The position numbers were made by a program, and so were the translations under genes. The notes under the pieces were generated by a model. The model was not told the DNA's origin, ran no database searches, and saw nothing but the letters and a program-made list of their open reading frames with translations. A stretch of 64,000 nucleotides of DNA, from positions 121,976-185,975 of the forward strand of contig NZ_LWLE01000006.1 in the NCBI RefSeq assembly GCF_001905125.1, in the 5' to 3' direction. The stretch comes from Streptomyces sp. TSRI0281 (GTDB taxonomy: Bacteria > Actinomycetota > Actinomycetes > Streptomycetales > Streptomycetaceae). Positions 18,361-28,980 of this stretch are shown here, piece after piece; within the stretch, counting starts at the first letter, position 1, and each line of letters opens with the position of its first letter.

Positions 18361-19415
18361 AGATCGATCTCACGGAAACCACGTCCAGCAAGATCAACCA
18401 GGCCCTGGTGTCGGCCCGCCGGGCCATCGGCACCCCGGCCATCGGCATGGTGCTCACGCTGGTCATCGTCACCGACGAGGAGAACGCGTACGACGCGCTC
18501 AGGTCGGCGGGCGACGCCTCGCGCGAGCACCCCTCGCGCATCATCGCGGTGATCAAGCGGCTCAGCCGGTCGCCGCGCAGCCGCCGCGACGCCCGGCTGG
18601 ATGCCGAGGTCCGGGTCGGTTCCGACGCGGGCACCGGCGAGACCGTCGTCCTGCGTCTGCACGGCGAACTGGCCAACCACGCCCAGTCGGTGGTCCTGCC
18701 GCTGCTGCTGCCGGACGCCCCGGTCGTGGTGTGGTGGCCCGAGGGCGCGCCCGCCGAACCGGCGAAGGACCCGCTGGGCGCCCTCGCCCAGCGCCGGATC
18801 ACGGACGCCTACTCCGCCGAGCGCCCGCTCGACGAGCTGGCGGTCCGCGCGGCGACGTACCACCCCGGCGACACCGATCTGGCCTGGACCCGCATCACGC
18901 CGTGGCGCTCGATGCTGGCCGCCGCGCTGGACCAGCAGCCCGCCGAGGTCACCGCCGCGACCGTCGAGGGCGAGAGCGACAACCCCAGCTGCGAACTGCT
19001 CGCCATGTGGCTCGCGGACCGGCTGGGGGTCCCGGTGGAGCGCACGCTCTCCGGCGGTCCCGGTCTGACCGCGGTCCGGCTGGACACGAAGGACGGCGTC
19101 ATCGTCCTGGACCGCGCCGACGGCTCACTGGCCACGCTCTCCATGGAGGGCCAGCCGGACCGCGCGGTGGCGCTCAAGCGACGGGAGCCCGCCGAGCTGC
19201 TCGCGGAGGAGCTGCGGCGGCTCGACCCGGACAACACCTATGAGTCCGCGGTGAAGTTCGGTGTGGAGCGCCTCGCCGGTCCGACGCGGGCACCGGCGGC
19301 GAAGACCGTCCGGGCGGCGGAGACGGCCGCGGACCGGCCGGCGGAGCAGCCGGCCGGCGACGCGCCGAAGGCCGCCGCGAAGAAGGCCCCGGCCAAGAAG
19401 GCGGCGTCCAAGTGA
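18357..19415 (+). CDS. opcA: OpcA, glucose-6-phosphate dehydrogenase assembly/allosteric protein
   Basis: OpcA is required for full activity of G6PDH in cyanobacteria and actinobacteria. The 352-residue protein follows the family through about residue 300. The last 50 residues are a low-complexity Ala/Lys-rich tail (KAAAKKAPAKKAASK at the end), unlike the globular part and probably disordered. ATG 18357 overlaps the zwf TGA (ATGA), supporting coupled translation with its partner. Confidence 0.93.
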   Translation: MKIDLTETTSSKINQALVSARRAIGTPAIGMVLTLVIVTDEENAYDALRSAGDASREHPSRIIAVIKRLSRSPRSRRDARLDAEVRVGSDAGTGETVVLRLHGELANHAQSVVLPLLLPDAPVVVWWPEGAPAEPAKDPLGALAQRRITDAYSAERPLDELAVRAATYHPGDTDLAWTRITPWRSMLAAALDQQPAEVTAATVEGESDNPSCELLAMWLADRLGVPVERTLSGGPGLTAVRLDTKDGVIVLDRADGSLATLSMEGQPDRAVALKRREPAELLAEELRRLDPDNTYESAVKFGVERLAGPTRAPAAKTVRAAETAADRPAEQPAGDAPKAAAKKAPAKKAASK

Positions 19416-20194
19416 CGGTGCCCCAACTGGTCGTGCACCGCGACAAGGAGCTGATGGCGCAGGCCGCGGCTGCCCGGCTGATCACGAAGATCGTGGACGC
19501 CCAGGCGGCGCGCGGCAGCGCCTCGGTGGTGCTGACCGGTGGGCGCAACGGCAACGGCCTGCTGGCCGCACTCGCCGCGGCGCCCGCCCGGGACGCGGTC
19601 GACTGGGCACGGCTCGACCTGTGGTGGGGCGACGAGCGGTTCCTGCCCGAGGGTGACCCCGAGCGCAATGTCACGCAGGCCCGCGAGGCCCTGCTGGACT
19701 CGGTACCGCTGGACCTGGCCCGGGTGCACGCGATGCCGGCCTCCGACGGCCCGTACGGCGGTGACGCGGACGAGGCGGCCGAGGGATACGCCGCCGAACT
19801 CGCCGCCGCGGCGGGGCCGGAGGACCACGGCCCCGTACCGACGTTCGACGTGCTGATGCTGGGCGTCGGCCCGGACACGCATGTCGCGTCGCTCTTCCCG
19901 GAGCTGCCCGCGGTACGGGAGACCGTGCGCACCGTCGTCGGTGTGCACGGCGCCCCGAAGCCGCCGCCGACCAGGGTCTCCCTCACGCTGCCCGCGATCC
20001 GGGCGGCGCGCGAGGTGTGGCTGCTGGCGGCGGGCGAGGACAAGGCGGAGGCCGCGGCCATCGCGCTGTCCGGTGCCGGGGAGATCCAGGCACCGGCGGC
20101 GGGGGCGTACGGACGCTCCAGGACGCTGTGGCTGCTGGACGCCCCGGCGGCCTCGCGGCTGCCGCGTGCGCTGTATCCGCCGGCCTCTTCCTGA
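19412..20194 (+). CDS. pgl: 6-phosphogluconolactonase
   Basis: Hydrolyses 6-phosphoglucono-lactone made by Zwf. The 260-residue protein is of the DevB/SOL type: LTGGRNGNGLLAALA near the N-terminus, LDLWWGDERFLP and the GVGPDTHVASLFP active-site loop. The first motif has GGR where many homologues have GGS/GGT. GTG 19412 overlaps the opcA stop (GTGA). Last gene of the operon, followed by a clear terminator. Confidence 0.93.
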   Translation: MTVPQLVVHRDKELMAQAAAARLITKIVDAQAARGSASVVLTGGRNGNGLLAALAAAPARDAVDWARLDLWWGDERFLPEGDPERNVTQAREALLDSVPLDLARVHAMPASDGPYGGDADEAAEGYAAELAAAAGPEDHGPVPTFDVLMLGVGPDTHVASLFPELPAVRETVRTVVGVHGAPKPPPTRVSLTLPAIRAAREVWLLAAGEDKAEAAAIALSGAGEIQAPAAGAYGRSRTLWLLDAPAASRLPRALYPPASS

Positions 20195-20214
20195 GAGGCC
20201 GTCAGCAGGACGGT

Positions 20215-20254
20215 ACGGAGGCCCGGTTCGCTCATGGAGCGGCCGGGCCTCCGT
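20215..20254 (+). terminator. Terminator of the pentose phosphate operon
   Basis: Twelve-base perfect stem ACGGAGGCCCGG and its complement (20215-20226, 20243-20254), 16-base loop, 20 bases past the pgl stop. Confidence 0.8.
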
Positions 20255-20283
20255 CATGACCAGCGCCGTGAAAGGCTCGGCCC

Positions 20284-20646
20284 ATGGTGCGCATCGGAAG
20301 CGTGGTGATGGGCGCGTCGGACGTGGCGCGGGCGGCGGCCTTCTGGAAGGCGGCGCTGGACTATGTGGAGCGCGAGCCCGCGACGGACGACTGGGTGGTG
20401 CTGGTCCCGGACGGGGGGACGGGGGCCGGGCTGTCGCTGGGGCGCAGCGAGTCCGCGGTGCAGGAGGTCCCGCGGGTCCATCTGGACCTCTACTCCGCCG
20501 CCCAGGACGCCGAGGTGGAACGGCTGCTCGCGCTCGGCGCGGTCCGGGTGGCATGGGAGCTCTACCCGCCGGACCCGGACTTCGTCGTGCTGGCCGACCC
20601 CGAGGGGAACAGGTTCTGCGTGATCGACACGGAGCACGGCGGCTGA
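20284..20646 (+). CDS. VOC-family (glyoxalase/bleomycin-resistance fold) protein
   Basis: A 120-residue single VOC domain: IGSVVMGASDVARAAAFWKAAL at the start (first strand and helix) and VVLADPEGNRFCVID at the end, the usual second-half motif. Function cannot be told from sequence; members range from metal-dependent lyases to binding proteins. It follows the pgl terminator and has its own start at 20284, convergent with the PH-domain genes. Confidence 0.8.
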   Translation: MVRIGSVVMGASDVARAAAFWKAALDYVEREPATDDWVVLVPDGGTGAGLSLGRSESAVQEVPRVHLDLYSAAQDAEVERLLALGAVRVAWELYPPDPDFVVLADPEGNRFCVIDTEHGG

Positions 20647-20652
20647 CCGCCC

Positions 20653-22284
20653 TCAGACGTCCTTCGGAGCGAGCTCCGGTGTCCTCGGGGCGGGCTCCGG
20701 TGTCCTCGGGGCGGGCTCGGGCGTGCTCGGGGCGTGCTCGGGCGCCGGGATTCGCCCGGGCGTCCTCGGGGTGCGCTCCGGGCTCCTCGGGGTGCGCTCC
20801 AGGAAGGGCTCCAGGAGGCCGGGGACGGCTTCGGCGGCGAAGGTGAGGCCCTCGGCCGCGTCGGTGTCGTACGCCGTGTAGGCGCCCGCTCCGGCGGCCG
20901 TGGTGGCCGTGACGCTCAGCAGTCCGGCCCGCCGCTGGAAGTACGACTGTTTGACCGTCCAGCCGATCACTCCGGCCCGCTCCAGGGCCGCGGTGGAGCG
21001 GCTCACGGTGCCCGACCGGGTCACCAGGTACCGGCCGCCGACGGCATGTCCGAGCGCCCGGTACGCGTCCAGCGCGAGCAGGACCGCGACGGGCGGGAAC
21101 ACCACCGCGCAGGCGAGCGCGATCCAGAGCAGGACGGGCGTGAGCAGTGCCCCGAGCACGGCCAGGACCAGGGCGGGAGCGAGGGTCGACCAGAGCGCCC
21201 AGCCCACTCTCCGGCGGCGGGCGGCACGGGGGTGCCCGGTGAGCGGGACCCCGGTCGGAGTGCGTGTCTCCCGCAGCACCTCGGCGGCGACGGTGTCGGC
21301 CAGTTTCCGGGGCACGGGCGGGAGCAGGGTGTTGTGGTCGGCGTTCTTCGAGTCCTCGTCCTTGGCCATCCCGGTGGTGATCGCGTCCAGCCGGGCGGCG
21401 CCGAGCAACCGGACGCCGAGCGGCTCCACGAGGTCCACCCCGTGCAGCCTGGCCTCCTCGACGGAGATGGACCGGGTGGTCAGCAGCCCGCGCCGGACCC
21501 GCAGGGTGCCGCCCGGCTCACGCTCCAGGCGGTAGTTCCACCACATCTCGACCCAGAGTCCGAGCGCTCCGACGGCCCCCGCGACGACGGCCGCCACGAC
21601 CAGGGTCACGACCGTCCAGAGCACCGGAGTGTCCCGGAAACGGTCGCCGACCCAGGCGATGACCTGACGCTGTGCCCCGACCCACTCGCTGACCTGCAGC
21701 ACCGCTCCGGCCGCGGCTCCGCCGAGCATCGGGGCGACGAAGGAGACCGGGGCGTAGCGGATCCAGCGCGGGTCGAGGGTGACCAGCTCACCCTCGCGGT
21801 GGGTGCCTTCGGTGCCGGTGGCGGTGCGTTCCAGCAGAAGCCTGCGCAGCCGTTCGCCCTCGCCGCGGGTCACCGGGTCGAGTTCCAGGGTGGATTCACC
21901 GCCGGTGTGCTCCCCGGTGCCGATCCTGACCGTGACGAGGCCGAGGAGACGCAGCATCAGGTGGGCGGTGAGGTCGACGCTGCGGATGCGTTCGCGGGCC
22001 AGGGAGCGCTGCTTGACGAGCAGGAGGCCGGTGTGGAGGTCGACGCGTTCGGGGCCGACGCGGTAGCGGGTGCGGCGCCAGCGGACGTAGTCACCGGCCG
22101 TCGCGCAGCCGATCAGCAGGACGGCCCCGGCCAGCACCCACAGCGCGGCCGTTCCCGTCCCGAGGCGGCCGGAGAGACCGACGGTGGTCGGTACGGCCGC
22201 GCCCGCCACGACGCCCGCCGTGACGAGCGCGGTGACGAGCACCGTACGGGGATGCAGGCGGCGCCAGTCGTCCACCGCGCTCAT
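20653..22284 (-). CDS. PH-domain membrane protein, YdbT-like
   Basis: A 543-residue protein with repeated bacterial PH (YdbS/YdbT, bPH_2) domains and several paired transmembrane segments, for example VLWTVVTLVVAAVVAGAVGALGL-type stretches near residues 210 and 400. The last 45 residues are a Pro/Glu/Arg repeat (variants of PEPAPRTPE) coded by GC-rich direct repeats, probably disordered. ATG 22284 overlaps the stop of the upstream PH-domain gene (ATGA). The pair corresponds to the two-gene YdbS-YdbT arrangement; its role is unknown. Confidence 0.82.
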   Translation of the reverse strand: MSAVDDWRRLHPRTVLVTALVTAGVVAGAAVPTTVGLSGRLGTGTAALWVLAGAVLLIGCATAGDYVRWRRTRYRVGPERVDLHTGLLLVKQRSLARERIRSVDLTAHLMLRLLGLVTVRIGTGEHTGGESTLELDPVTRGEGERLRRLLLERTATGTEGTHREGELVTLDPRWIRYAPVSFVAPMLGGAAAGAVLQVSEWVGAQRQVIAWVGDRFRDTPVLWTVVTLVVAAVVAGAVGALGLWVEMWWNYRLEREPGGTLRVRRGLLTTRSISVEEARLHGVDLVEPLGVRLLGAARLDAITTGMAKDEDSKNADHNTLLPPVPRKLADTVAAEVLRETRTPTGVPLTGHPRAARRRRVGWALWSTLAPALVLAVLGALLTPVLLWIALACAVVFPPVAVLLALDAYRALGHAVGGRYLVTRSGTVSRSTAALERAGVIGWTVKQSYFQRRAGLLSVTATTAAGAGAYTAYDTDAAEGLTFAAEAVPGLLEPFLERTPRSPERTPRTPGRIPAPEHAPSTPEPAPRTPEPAPRTPELAPKDV

Positions 22285-22784
22285 GTGGCGTCGCCGGGGG
22301 TGTCCCGGGTGATCCGCGTCAGCCGCTCGGCCAGTTCCGCCGCCACCTCGTGGTCCAGGCCCTCGATCTTCACCGCGCCCTTGGCCGACGCGGTGGTGAC
22401 GGTGACCGTGGCGAGCCGGAAGAGCTGTTCCAGCGGACCGCGCACGGTGTCCACGGTCTGGATGCGGGACATCGGCGCGATCCGCCACTCCTGCCGGAAG
22501 ACGCCGGTGCGGACGTACACCGCGTCCTCGGTGACCTCCCAGCGGTGCGTACGGAACCACCACAGGGGGAGAAGGACGGCACAGGCCGATCCGGCCGCCG
22601 CCAGCACCGCGGCGGGCAGCAGCAGCCAGAGGCGGGCGGGCTCGACGATCGCGCCCAGCACACCGAGCACCACGACCGGCAACGCGGTCAGCAGCGCCCA
22701 CTGGGCCCGCCACCAGCCGACGGCCCGCCCGTCGAGTCTGTTGTTCGGCGGCCGGAGCCGTACCGTTCCCTCCCCCCGCGGCAT
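22281..22784 (-). CDS. PH-domain membrane protein, YdbS-like
   Basis: A 167-residue protein with two transmembrane helices (about 27-45 and 50-72) followed by one bPH_2 domain: WEVTEDAVYVRTGVFRQEW, then SRIQTVDTVRGPLEQLFRLA, the characteristic motif of the family. Encoded immediately before, and translationally coupled to, the longer PH-domain protein. It starts four bases after the pgi stop, so all three genes probably share a transcript. Function unknown. Confidence 0.85.
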   Translation of the reverse strand: MPRGEGTVRLRPPNNRLDGRAVGWWRAQWALLTALPVVVLGVLGAIVEPARLWLLLPAAVLAAAGSACAVLLPLWWFRTHRWEVTEDAVYVRTGVFRQEWRIAPMSRIQTVDTVRGPLEQLFRLATVTVTTASAKGAVKIEGLDHEVAAELAERLTRITRDTPGDAT

Positions 22785-22788
22785 CGGC

Positions 22789-24441
22789 TCAGCGCCCCCG
22801 CAGCGTGCGGTAGGCGGCGACCAGCGCGGCGGTGGAGCTGTCCAGCCGCTCGCCGCCGGTGCCCTCGGTCAGGACCGGCTCGATCTTCCTGGCGAGGACC
22901 TTGCCGAGCTCGACGCCCCACTGGTCGAAGGAGTCGATGTTCCAGACGGCGCCCTGGACGAAGACCTTGTGCTCGTAGAGCGCGATCAGCTGGCCGAGGA
23001 CCGAGGGGGTCAGCTTGTCGGCGAGGATCGTGGTCGTCGGGTGGTTGCCCCGGAACGTCTTGTGCGGAACCAGCTCCTCGGGCACCCCTTCCGCACGGAC
23101 CTCGTCGGGCGTCCTGCCGAAGGCGAGGGCCTGGGTCTGGGCGAAGAAGTTGGCCATCAGCAGGTCGTGCTGGGCGATCAGTCCGGGCAGCAGGTCGTGC
23201 ACCGGGGCGGCGAAGCCGATGAAGTCCGCCGGGATCATCTTCGTGCCCTGGTGGATCAGCTGGTAGTAGGCGTGCTGACCGTTGGTGCCGGGCGTGCCCC
23301 AGACCACCGGACCGGTCTGCCAGTCGACCGGGTTGCCGTCCCGGTCGACGGACTTGCCGTTGGACTCCATGTCCAGCTGCTGCAGGTACGCGGTGAACTT
23401 GGACAGGTAGTGGCTGTAGGGCAGCACCGCGTGCGACTGGGCGTCGAAGAAGGCGCCGTACCAGACACCCAGCAGGCCGAGCAGCAGCGGGGCGTTCTCC
23501 TCGGCGGGTGCGGTACGGAAGTGCTCGTCGACGAGGTGGAAGCCGTCGAGCATCTCGCGGAACCGCTCCGGGCCGATGGCGATCATCAGCGAGAGGCCGA
23601 TCGCGGAGTCGTAGGAGTACCGGCCGCCGACCCAGTCCCAGAACTCGAACATGTTGGCCGTGTCGATACCGAAGTCCGCGACCTTCTCGGCATTGGTCGA
23701 CAGCGCCACGAAGTGCTTGGCTACGGCGTCCTGACCGGCCTTCAGCTCGGTGAGCAGCCAGTCGCGCGCGGAGGTGGCGTTGGTGATGGTCTCGATCGTG
23801 GTGAACGTCTTGGACGCGACGACGAACAGCGTCTCGGCCGCGTCGAGGTCACGGACCGCCTCGTGGAGGTCGGCGCCGTCGACGTTGGAGACGAAGCGGA
23901 CGGTGAGCGAGCGGTCCGTGAAGGAACGCAGCACCTCGTACGCCATGGCGGGGCCCAGGTCGGAGCCGCCGATGCCGATGTTCACGATGTTCTTGATGGG
24001 ACGGCCGGTGTGACCGGTCCACTGCCCCGCCCTGACCTTCTCGGAGAAGGCGGCCATCTTGTCGAGGACGGCATGCACGCCGGGCACCACGTTCTCGCCG
24101 TCGACCTCGATCACCGCGTCGCGCGGGGCGCGGAGCGCGATGTGCAGGACGGCCCGGTCCTCGGTGGTGTTGATCTTCTCGCCGCGGAACATCGCGTCCC
24201 GCAGCTCCGCGACCCCGGTGGCGGCGGCGAGCTCGCGCAGCAGGCGGAGCGTCTCGTCGGTGACCAGGTGCTTGGAGTAGTCGAGGTGGAGGTCGCCGAC
24301 CCGCAGGGTGTAGGCGCTGCCGCGGTCCGGACTGTCCGCGAACAGCTGTCGCAGATGGGTCCCGCCGAGCTCTTCACGGTGCTTGCCGAGAGCCGTCCAC
24401 TCGGGCATCTGATGGAGCCTGGTTCGGCTTTGTGCGTTCAT
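22789..24441 (-). CDS. pgi: Glucose-6-phosphate isomerase
   Basis: Interconverts glucose-6-phosphate and fructose-6-phosphate. At 550 residues it belongs to the long E. coli-like class. Signatures seen: [39 protein letters not shown], and [17 protein letters not shown] near the catalytic His. ATG 24441 gives [22 protein letters not shown] at about 24490 on the minus strand is a possible -10 box with a roughly 50-base leader. Confidence 0.95.
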   Translation of the reverse strand: MNAQSRTRLHQMPEWTALGKHREELGGTHLRQLFADSPDRGSAYTLRVGDLHLDYSKHLVTDETLRLLRELAAATGVAELRDAMFRGEKINTTEDRAVLHIALRAPRDAVIEVDGENVVPGVHAVLDKMAAFSEKVRAGQWTGHTGRPIKNIVNIGIGGSDLGPAMAYEVLRSFTDRSLTVRFVSNVDGADLHEAVRDLDAAETLFVVASKTFTTIETITNATSARDWLLTELKAGQDAVAKHFVALSTNAEKVADFGIDTANMFEFWDWVGGRYSYDSAIGLSLMIAIGPERFREMLDGFHLVDEHFRTAPAEENAPLLLGLLGVWYGAFFDAQSHAVLPYSHYLSKFTAYLQQLDMESNGKSVDRDGNPVDWQTGPVVWGTPGTNGQHAYYQLIHQGTKMIPADFIGFAAPVHDLLPGLIAQHDLLMANFFAQTQALAFGRTPDEVRAEGVPEELVPHKTFRGNHPTTTILADKLTPSVLGQLIALYEHKVFVQGAVWNIDSFDQWGVELGKVLARKIEPVLTEGTGGERLDSSTAALVAAYRTLRGR

Positions 24442-24574
24442 CGCGGATATCAGCCCACTTCTTCTCGTACTTGCGCATCCCCGCTGCCCCTCCAACCTAA
24501 TTGATCCGAGGTCATCGGGGCGCGAGGGCGGGCTGCGGCACGGGAAACGCGGGCGACTGCGCGGGAATTGCAGT

Positions 24575-24604
24575 CCGGCCGGACACCCTGGGGTGCCCGG
24601 CCGG
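24575..24604 (-). terminator. Terminator after rbpA
   Basis: Hairpin of CCGGCCGG plus CACCC with the complementary arm (24575-24588 and 24591-24604) and one A/C mismatch, just downstream of rbpA. Confidence 0.8.
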
Positions 24605-24614
24605 TGAACGTCTT

Positions 24615-24950
24615 CTAGATTTCGCCGCGGAGTTTGGCAAGTGCCTCGGCGAGAATGGCTTCGCCGTCCTCGTCGCTGCGCCGTTCCCGTACGTACGCCA
24701 GATGCGTCTTGTACGGCTCGGTGCGGGGCGGGTCAGGCGGGCTGTCCCGGTCCTGGCCGGCCGGGAAGCCGCAGCGCGGGCAGTCCCAGGTCTCCGGTAC
24801 CTGCGCGTCATGGGCGAAGCTCGGCTGCGTCTCGTGCCCGTTCGAGCACCAGAAGGAGATGCGGAGGCGCGGTGCGGACTCGCCCCGCTCGGCCTCCCCC
24901 ATCGGCCCCGCTCCGACCCGGCTTCCCCGAATCGCGTTGCCACTTGCCAC
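24615..24950 (-). CDS. rbpA: RNA polymerase-binding protein RbpA
   Basis: Actinobacterial transcription activator that binds the group 1/2 sigma factor and stabilises open complexes. The 111-residue protein has the N-terminal tail, the zinc-binding core with C35 and H39 (WCSNGHE) and C57, C60 (WDCPRCG), the basic linker and the C-terminal sigma-interaction helix [22 protein letters not shown] 24950 with GGGAG upstream gives the conserved start [18 protein letters not shown]. Confidence 0.95.
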   Translation of the reverse strand: MASGNAIRGSRVGAGPMGEAERGESAPRLRISFWCSNGHETQPSFAHDAQVPETWDCPRCGFPAGQDRDSPPDPPRTEPYKTHLAYVRERRSDEDGEAILAEALAKLRGEI

Positions 24951-25005
24951 GGTCGTAACTCCCTGCGTGATGGTGCTCGAAGATGCCCCAGTCTACGTAA
25001 GGCCC

Positions 25006-25031
25006 AACGCGCGTCCAGTGAAAGGAGTTAC
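25006..25031 (-). promoter_or_regulatory. Candidate SigR-type promoter of rbpA
   Basis: On the minus strand GTAAC, 18 bases, GTT. The SigR consensus is GGAAT/C-N18-GTT; one mismatch in the -35 element. It lies 56 bases upstream of rbpA, a gene known to be SigR-controlled in S. coelicolor. Confidence 0.5.
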
Positions 25032-25059
25032 ACCCTCACCGGGATTCGCGGACGACGGG

Positions 25060-25296
25060 TCAGTTGTCCAGCTTGATCAGCAGCCCAAGGACCACAATGC
25101 AGGCGAACCAGCCCAGACCGACCACGACGGTGATGCGGTCGAGGTTGCGCTCGGCGACCGAGGAACCACCGACGGAGGACTGCATACCGCCACCGAACAT
25201 GTCGGAGAGGCCGCCGCCCTTTCCCTTGTGCATCAGCACCAGCAGCATCAGCAGCAGGCTGAAGACGATCAGGGCGATCTCGAACCCCAAAATCAC
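25060..25296 (-). CDS. secG: SecG, preprotein translocase subunit
   Basis: A 78-residue membrane protein with two hydrophobic helices (about 3-22 and 55-74) separated by a Gly/Ser-rich cytoplasmic loop, MHKGKGGGLSDMFGGGM, characteristic of SecG. It assists SecYE translocation. GTG start at 25296. It lies between tpiA and rbpA, as in other actinobacteria; a terminator separates it from tpiA. Confidence 0.93.
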   Translation of the reverse strand: MILGFEIALIVFSLLLMLLVLMHKGKGGGLSDMFGGGMQSSVGGSSVAERNLDRITVVVGLGWFACIVVLGLLIKLDN

Positions 25297-25343
25297 GGCT
25301 GGTCCCTACTTTCCGGAATTCTTAGGACTGCATGTACGGACAA

Positions 25344-25378
25344 CGGGGGCCGGAGGGTGTTACCCCCCTCGGCCCCCG
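25344..25378 (-). terminator. Terminator after tpiA
   Basis: CGGGGGCCG/CGGCCCCCG stem (25344-25352, 25370-25378) with further G-C pairing inward, 33 bases past the tpiA stop. Confidence 0.75.
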
Positions 25379-25410
25379 CAAGGGTACGACGGATCCGCGC
25401 TAGCGCATAC

Positions 25411-26187
25411 TCACTGGTCGCGGAAGCGGACGATCTTGACGAACTCGTCGGTGTCCAGCGCGGCGCCGCCGATCAGGGCCCCGTCCACGTCGGTCTGGGC
25501 CATGATCGCCGCGACATTGCCGGACTTCACCGAGCCGCCGTACTGGATACGGACGGCGTCGGCCAGCTCCTGCGAGTACAGCTCGGCCAGCCGGCGGCGG
25601 ATCGCTCCGCACACCTCCTGGGCGTCCTCGGGGGTGGCGACCTCGCCGGTCCCGATGGCCCAGACCGGCTCGTAGGCGATCACGATGGACTCGGCCTGCT
25701 CGGCCGGGATGTCCTTGAGGGCACCGTCGAGCTGCGCGAGCGTGTAGGAGACCTGGTCACCGGCCTTGCGGATGTCCAGGCCCTCGCCGACACAGAGGAT
25801 CGGGGTCAGGCCGTGCTTGAACGCGGCCTTCACCTTGGCGTTGCAGACCTCGTCGGTCTCGGCGTGGTACTGGCGGCGCTCGCTGTGGCCGACGGCCACG
25901 TACGTGCACTTCAGCTTGGCGAGCATGGCGCCGGAGATCTCACCGGTGTACGCGCCGGAGTCGTGCGCCGAGATGTCCTGGGCGCCGTACTTGATCTTCA
26001 GCTTGTCGCCGTCGACCAGGGTCTGCACGGAGCGCAGGTCGGTGAAGGGCGGCAGGACGGCGACCTCTACGGCGTCGTAGTCCTTGTCGGCCAGGGCGAA
26101 GGCGAGCTTCTGGACGTGGGCGATGGCCTCAAGGTGGTTGAGGTTCATCTTCCAGTTGCCCGCCATCAGCGGGGTGCGGGTGGTCAT
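25411..26187 (-). CDS. tpiA: Triosephosphate isomerase
   Basis: Interconverts dihydroxyacetone phosphate and glyceraldehyde-3-phosphate. Standard 258 residues. [12 protein letters not shown] carries the N-terminal Asn and Lys, [12 protein letters not shown] the electrophilic His, and [11 protein letters not shown] the catalytic Glu signature. It starts six bases after the pgk stop, forming gap-pgk-tpiA. Confidence 0.96.
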   Translation of the reverse strand: MTTRTPLMAGNWKMNLNHLEAIAHVQKLAFALADKDYDAVEVAVLPPFTDLRSVQTLVDGDKLKIKYGAQDISAHDSGAYTGEISGAMLAKLKCTYVAVGHSERRQYHAETDEVCNAKVKAAFKHGLTPILCVGEGLDIRKAGDQVSYTLAQLDGALKDIPAEQAESIVIAYEPVWAIGTGEVATPEDAQEVCGAIRRRLAELYSQELADAVRIQYGGSVKSGNVAAIMAQTDVDGALIGGAALDTDEFVKIVRFRDQ

Positions 26188-26193
26188 GAAGAG

Positions 26194-27405
26194 TCAGTCC
26201 TCCAGTGCGGCGAGGCCGGGAAGCGTCTTGCCCTCGAGGTATTCGAGGCTGGCGCCGCCACCGGTCGAGATGTGGCCGAATGCGTTCTCGTCGAAGCCCA
26301 GGATGCGGACGGCGGCGGCGGAGTCGCCACCGCCGACGACGCTGAAGGCCGGGGAGTCGACGAGTGCCTGGGCGAGCGCGCGCGTGCCCTCGGCGTAGTC
26401 GGGGTGTTCGAAGACGCCCATGGGGCCGTTCCAGAAGACGGTGGCCGCGTCGGCGAGCTTCGATGCGTACAGCTTGCGGGTCTCGGGACCGAGGTCCAGA
26501 CCCTGCTGGCCGGCCGGGATGGCGTCGGCGGCGACCGTGCTCGGGTGGGCCGGGGCCTTGGTCCTCAGGTCCGGGAACTCGCCCGCGACCAGGATGTCGA
26601 CGGGGAGCACGAACTCCACGCCGAGCTCCTGGGCCCGCTTGAGGTAGCCCTGGACGGCCGGGACCTGGTCCTCCTGGAGCAGCGAGTTGCCGACCTCGTG
26701 GCCCTGGGCCTTGAGGAAGGTGTACACCATGCCGCCGCCGATCAGGATGCGGTCGGCCTTCTCCAGCAGGTGGTCGATGACCCCGAGCTTGTCGGAGACC
26801 TTGGCGCCGCCGAGGACGACGGCGTACGGCCGCTTGACGTCGGAGGTGAGCTTCTTCAGTACGCCGACCTCGGTGGCGATGAGGAAGCCCGCGTAGTGCG
26901 GCAGCCGGGCCGGGAGGTCGAAGACCGAGGCGTGCTTGCGGTGGACGGCGCCGAAGCCGTCGCCCACGTACACATCGGCGAGCTCGGCCAGCTGGTCGGC
27001 GAAGGCACCGCGCTCGGCGTCGTCCTTCGCCGTCTCACCGGCGTTGAAGCGGAGGTTCTCGATGACGGCGACCTGGCCGTCGGTGAGCGCGGCGACCGTG
27101 GCGCGGGCGGACTCGCCGACGGTGTCGGTCGCGAAGGCGACGTCCTTGCCGAGGAGCTCGCCCAGGCGGGCGGCGGCGGGCGCCAGCGAGAAGGCCGGGT
27201 CCGGGGCACCCTTGGGGCGGCCCAGGTGCGAGGCGACGATGACCCGCGCACCGGCGTCGGCGAGCTTGGCGACCGTCGGGACGACGGCCCGGATGCGGCC
27301 GTCGTCGGTGATGGTGGTGCCGTCGAGCGGCACATTGAGGTCGGCGCGGACGAATACCCGCTTCCCCGCGACCCCTTCGGCGAGAAGTTCGTCGATCGTC
27401 TTCAT
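26194..27405 (-). CDS. pgk: Phosphoglycerate kinase
   Basis: Substrate-level phosphorylation from 1,3-bisphosphoglycerate. The 403-residue protein has the N-terminal signature [23 protein letters not shown] and the C-terminal nucleotide loop [17 protein letters not shown] 27405 has GGAG at 27417-27420 and begins [15 protein letters not shown]. The intergenic hairpin before it may modulate expression relative to gap. Confidence 0.96.
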   Translation of the reverse strand: MKTIDELLAEGVAGKRVFVRADLNVPLDGTTITDDGRIRAVVPTVAKLADAGARVIVASHLGRPKGAPDPAFSLAPAAARLGELLGKDVAFATDTVGESARATVAALTDGQVAVIENLRFNAGETAKDDAERGAFADQLAELADVYVGDGFGAVHRKHASVFDLPARLPHYAGFLIATEVGVLKKLTSDVKRPYAVVLGGAKVSDKLGVIDHLLEKADRILIGGGMVYTFLKAQGHEVGNSLLQEDQVPAVQGYLKRAQELGVEFVLPVDILVAGEFPDLRTKAPAHPSTVAADAIPAGQQGLDLGPETRKLYASKLADAATVFWNGPMGVFEHPDYAEGTRALAQALVDSPAFSVVGGGDSAAAVRILGFDENAFGHISTGGGASLEYLEGKTLPGLAALED

Positions 27406-27445
27406 CAGTTCCGTTACTCCTTGCAACGACGGATGAGCATGCAAG

Positions 27446-27483
27446 GGGGCTCGAACGACGCCGCGTTGCGCCGTTCGAGCCCC
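27446..27483 (-). terminator. Hairpin between gap and pgk
   Basis: Twelve-base perfect stem GGGGCTCGAACG and its complement (27446-27457, 27472-27483). It could be a partial terminator or RNA-stability element setting gap mRNA above pgk-tpiA mRNA. Confidence 0.7.
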
Positions 27484-27516
27484 ACTCTCACATCGAGATG
27501 CCTGCCGATCCGAGGA

Positions 27517-28542
<1,026 letters not shown>

Positions 28543-28707
28543 TTAGGTACGCCGGTTTTCGACGCCGGCGAGTTGTATGGGATGTCCCCGACCGCCTCCG
28601 ACCCTACCTCTCCAAGGGCCCGGGAGTGACATCGAGAGGGCTGGACGAGCAGGCGGGCCCTTACTCCCGGGTAGGAGTACGGGCCTTGAGTCCTTTGGTC
28701 CCTACGC

Positions 28708-28731
28708 GGCCCGGGACCTTGGTCCCGGGCC
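28708..28731 (-). terminator. Terminator of the uvrC-whiA operon
   Basis: Eleven-base perfect stem GGCCCGGGACC/GGTCCCGGGCC with a two-base loop (28708-28718, 28721-28731). Confidence 0.65.
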
Positions 28732-28865
28732 CGCGACAGGCGGTACGGAGCATCGGCGCCGGAGGGTTCGCGGCGCCTTCGTGAAGGGGTCGCGGCGCCT
28801 TCCCGAGGAGGTCCGGGGGGCGGTCGGCGCGGTCGTGTGCTGTCGGCCCGCGCCGTGTGCCGGCC

Positions 28866-28950
28866 GGGCGGTCACGACCCGGTCGGCTCGGGCGGTCACG
28901 ACCTGGGTCGGCTCGGGCGGTCACGACCCGGTCGGCTCGGGCGGTCGTGT
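28866..28950. repeat. 24-25 bp tandem repeat, about 3.5 copies
   Basis: Units start at 28866, 28890, 28915 and (partial) 28939, each GGGCGGTCACGACC followed by a GGTCGGCTC segment; the second unit has one extra base. Noncoding, just downstream of the whiA stop. Confidence 0.85.
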
Positions 28951-28980
28951 GCCGGCCGGCGGCCGGTGCGAGGAGCCCGG

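Noticed and set aside
20734..24504. 1256-residue open frame on the plus strand, antisense to the PH-domain genes and pgi
   Set aside because: Repeat-like Gly/Arg/Asp/Val composition, no domain; a mirror frame of GC-rich genes on the other strand. The same applies to the long antisense frames at 24634-28629, 39319-42546 and 48509-52114.
28866..28950. CRISPR-like array
   Set aside because: Units are directly adjacent without unique spacers and vary by single bases; it is a minisatellite.
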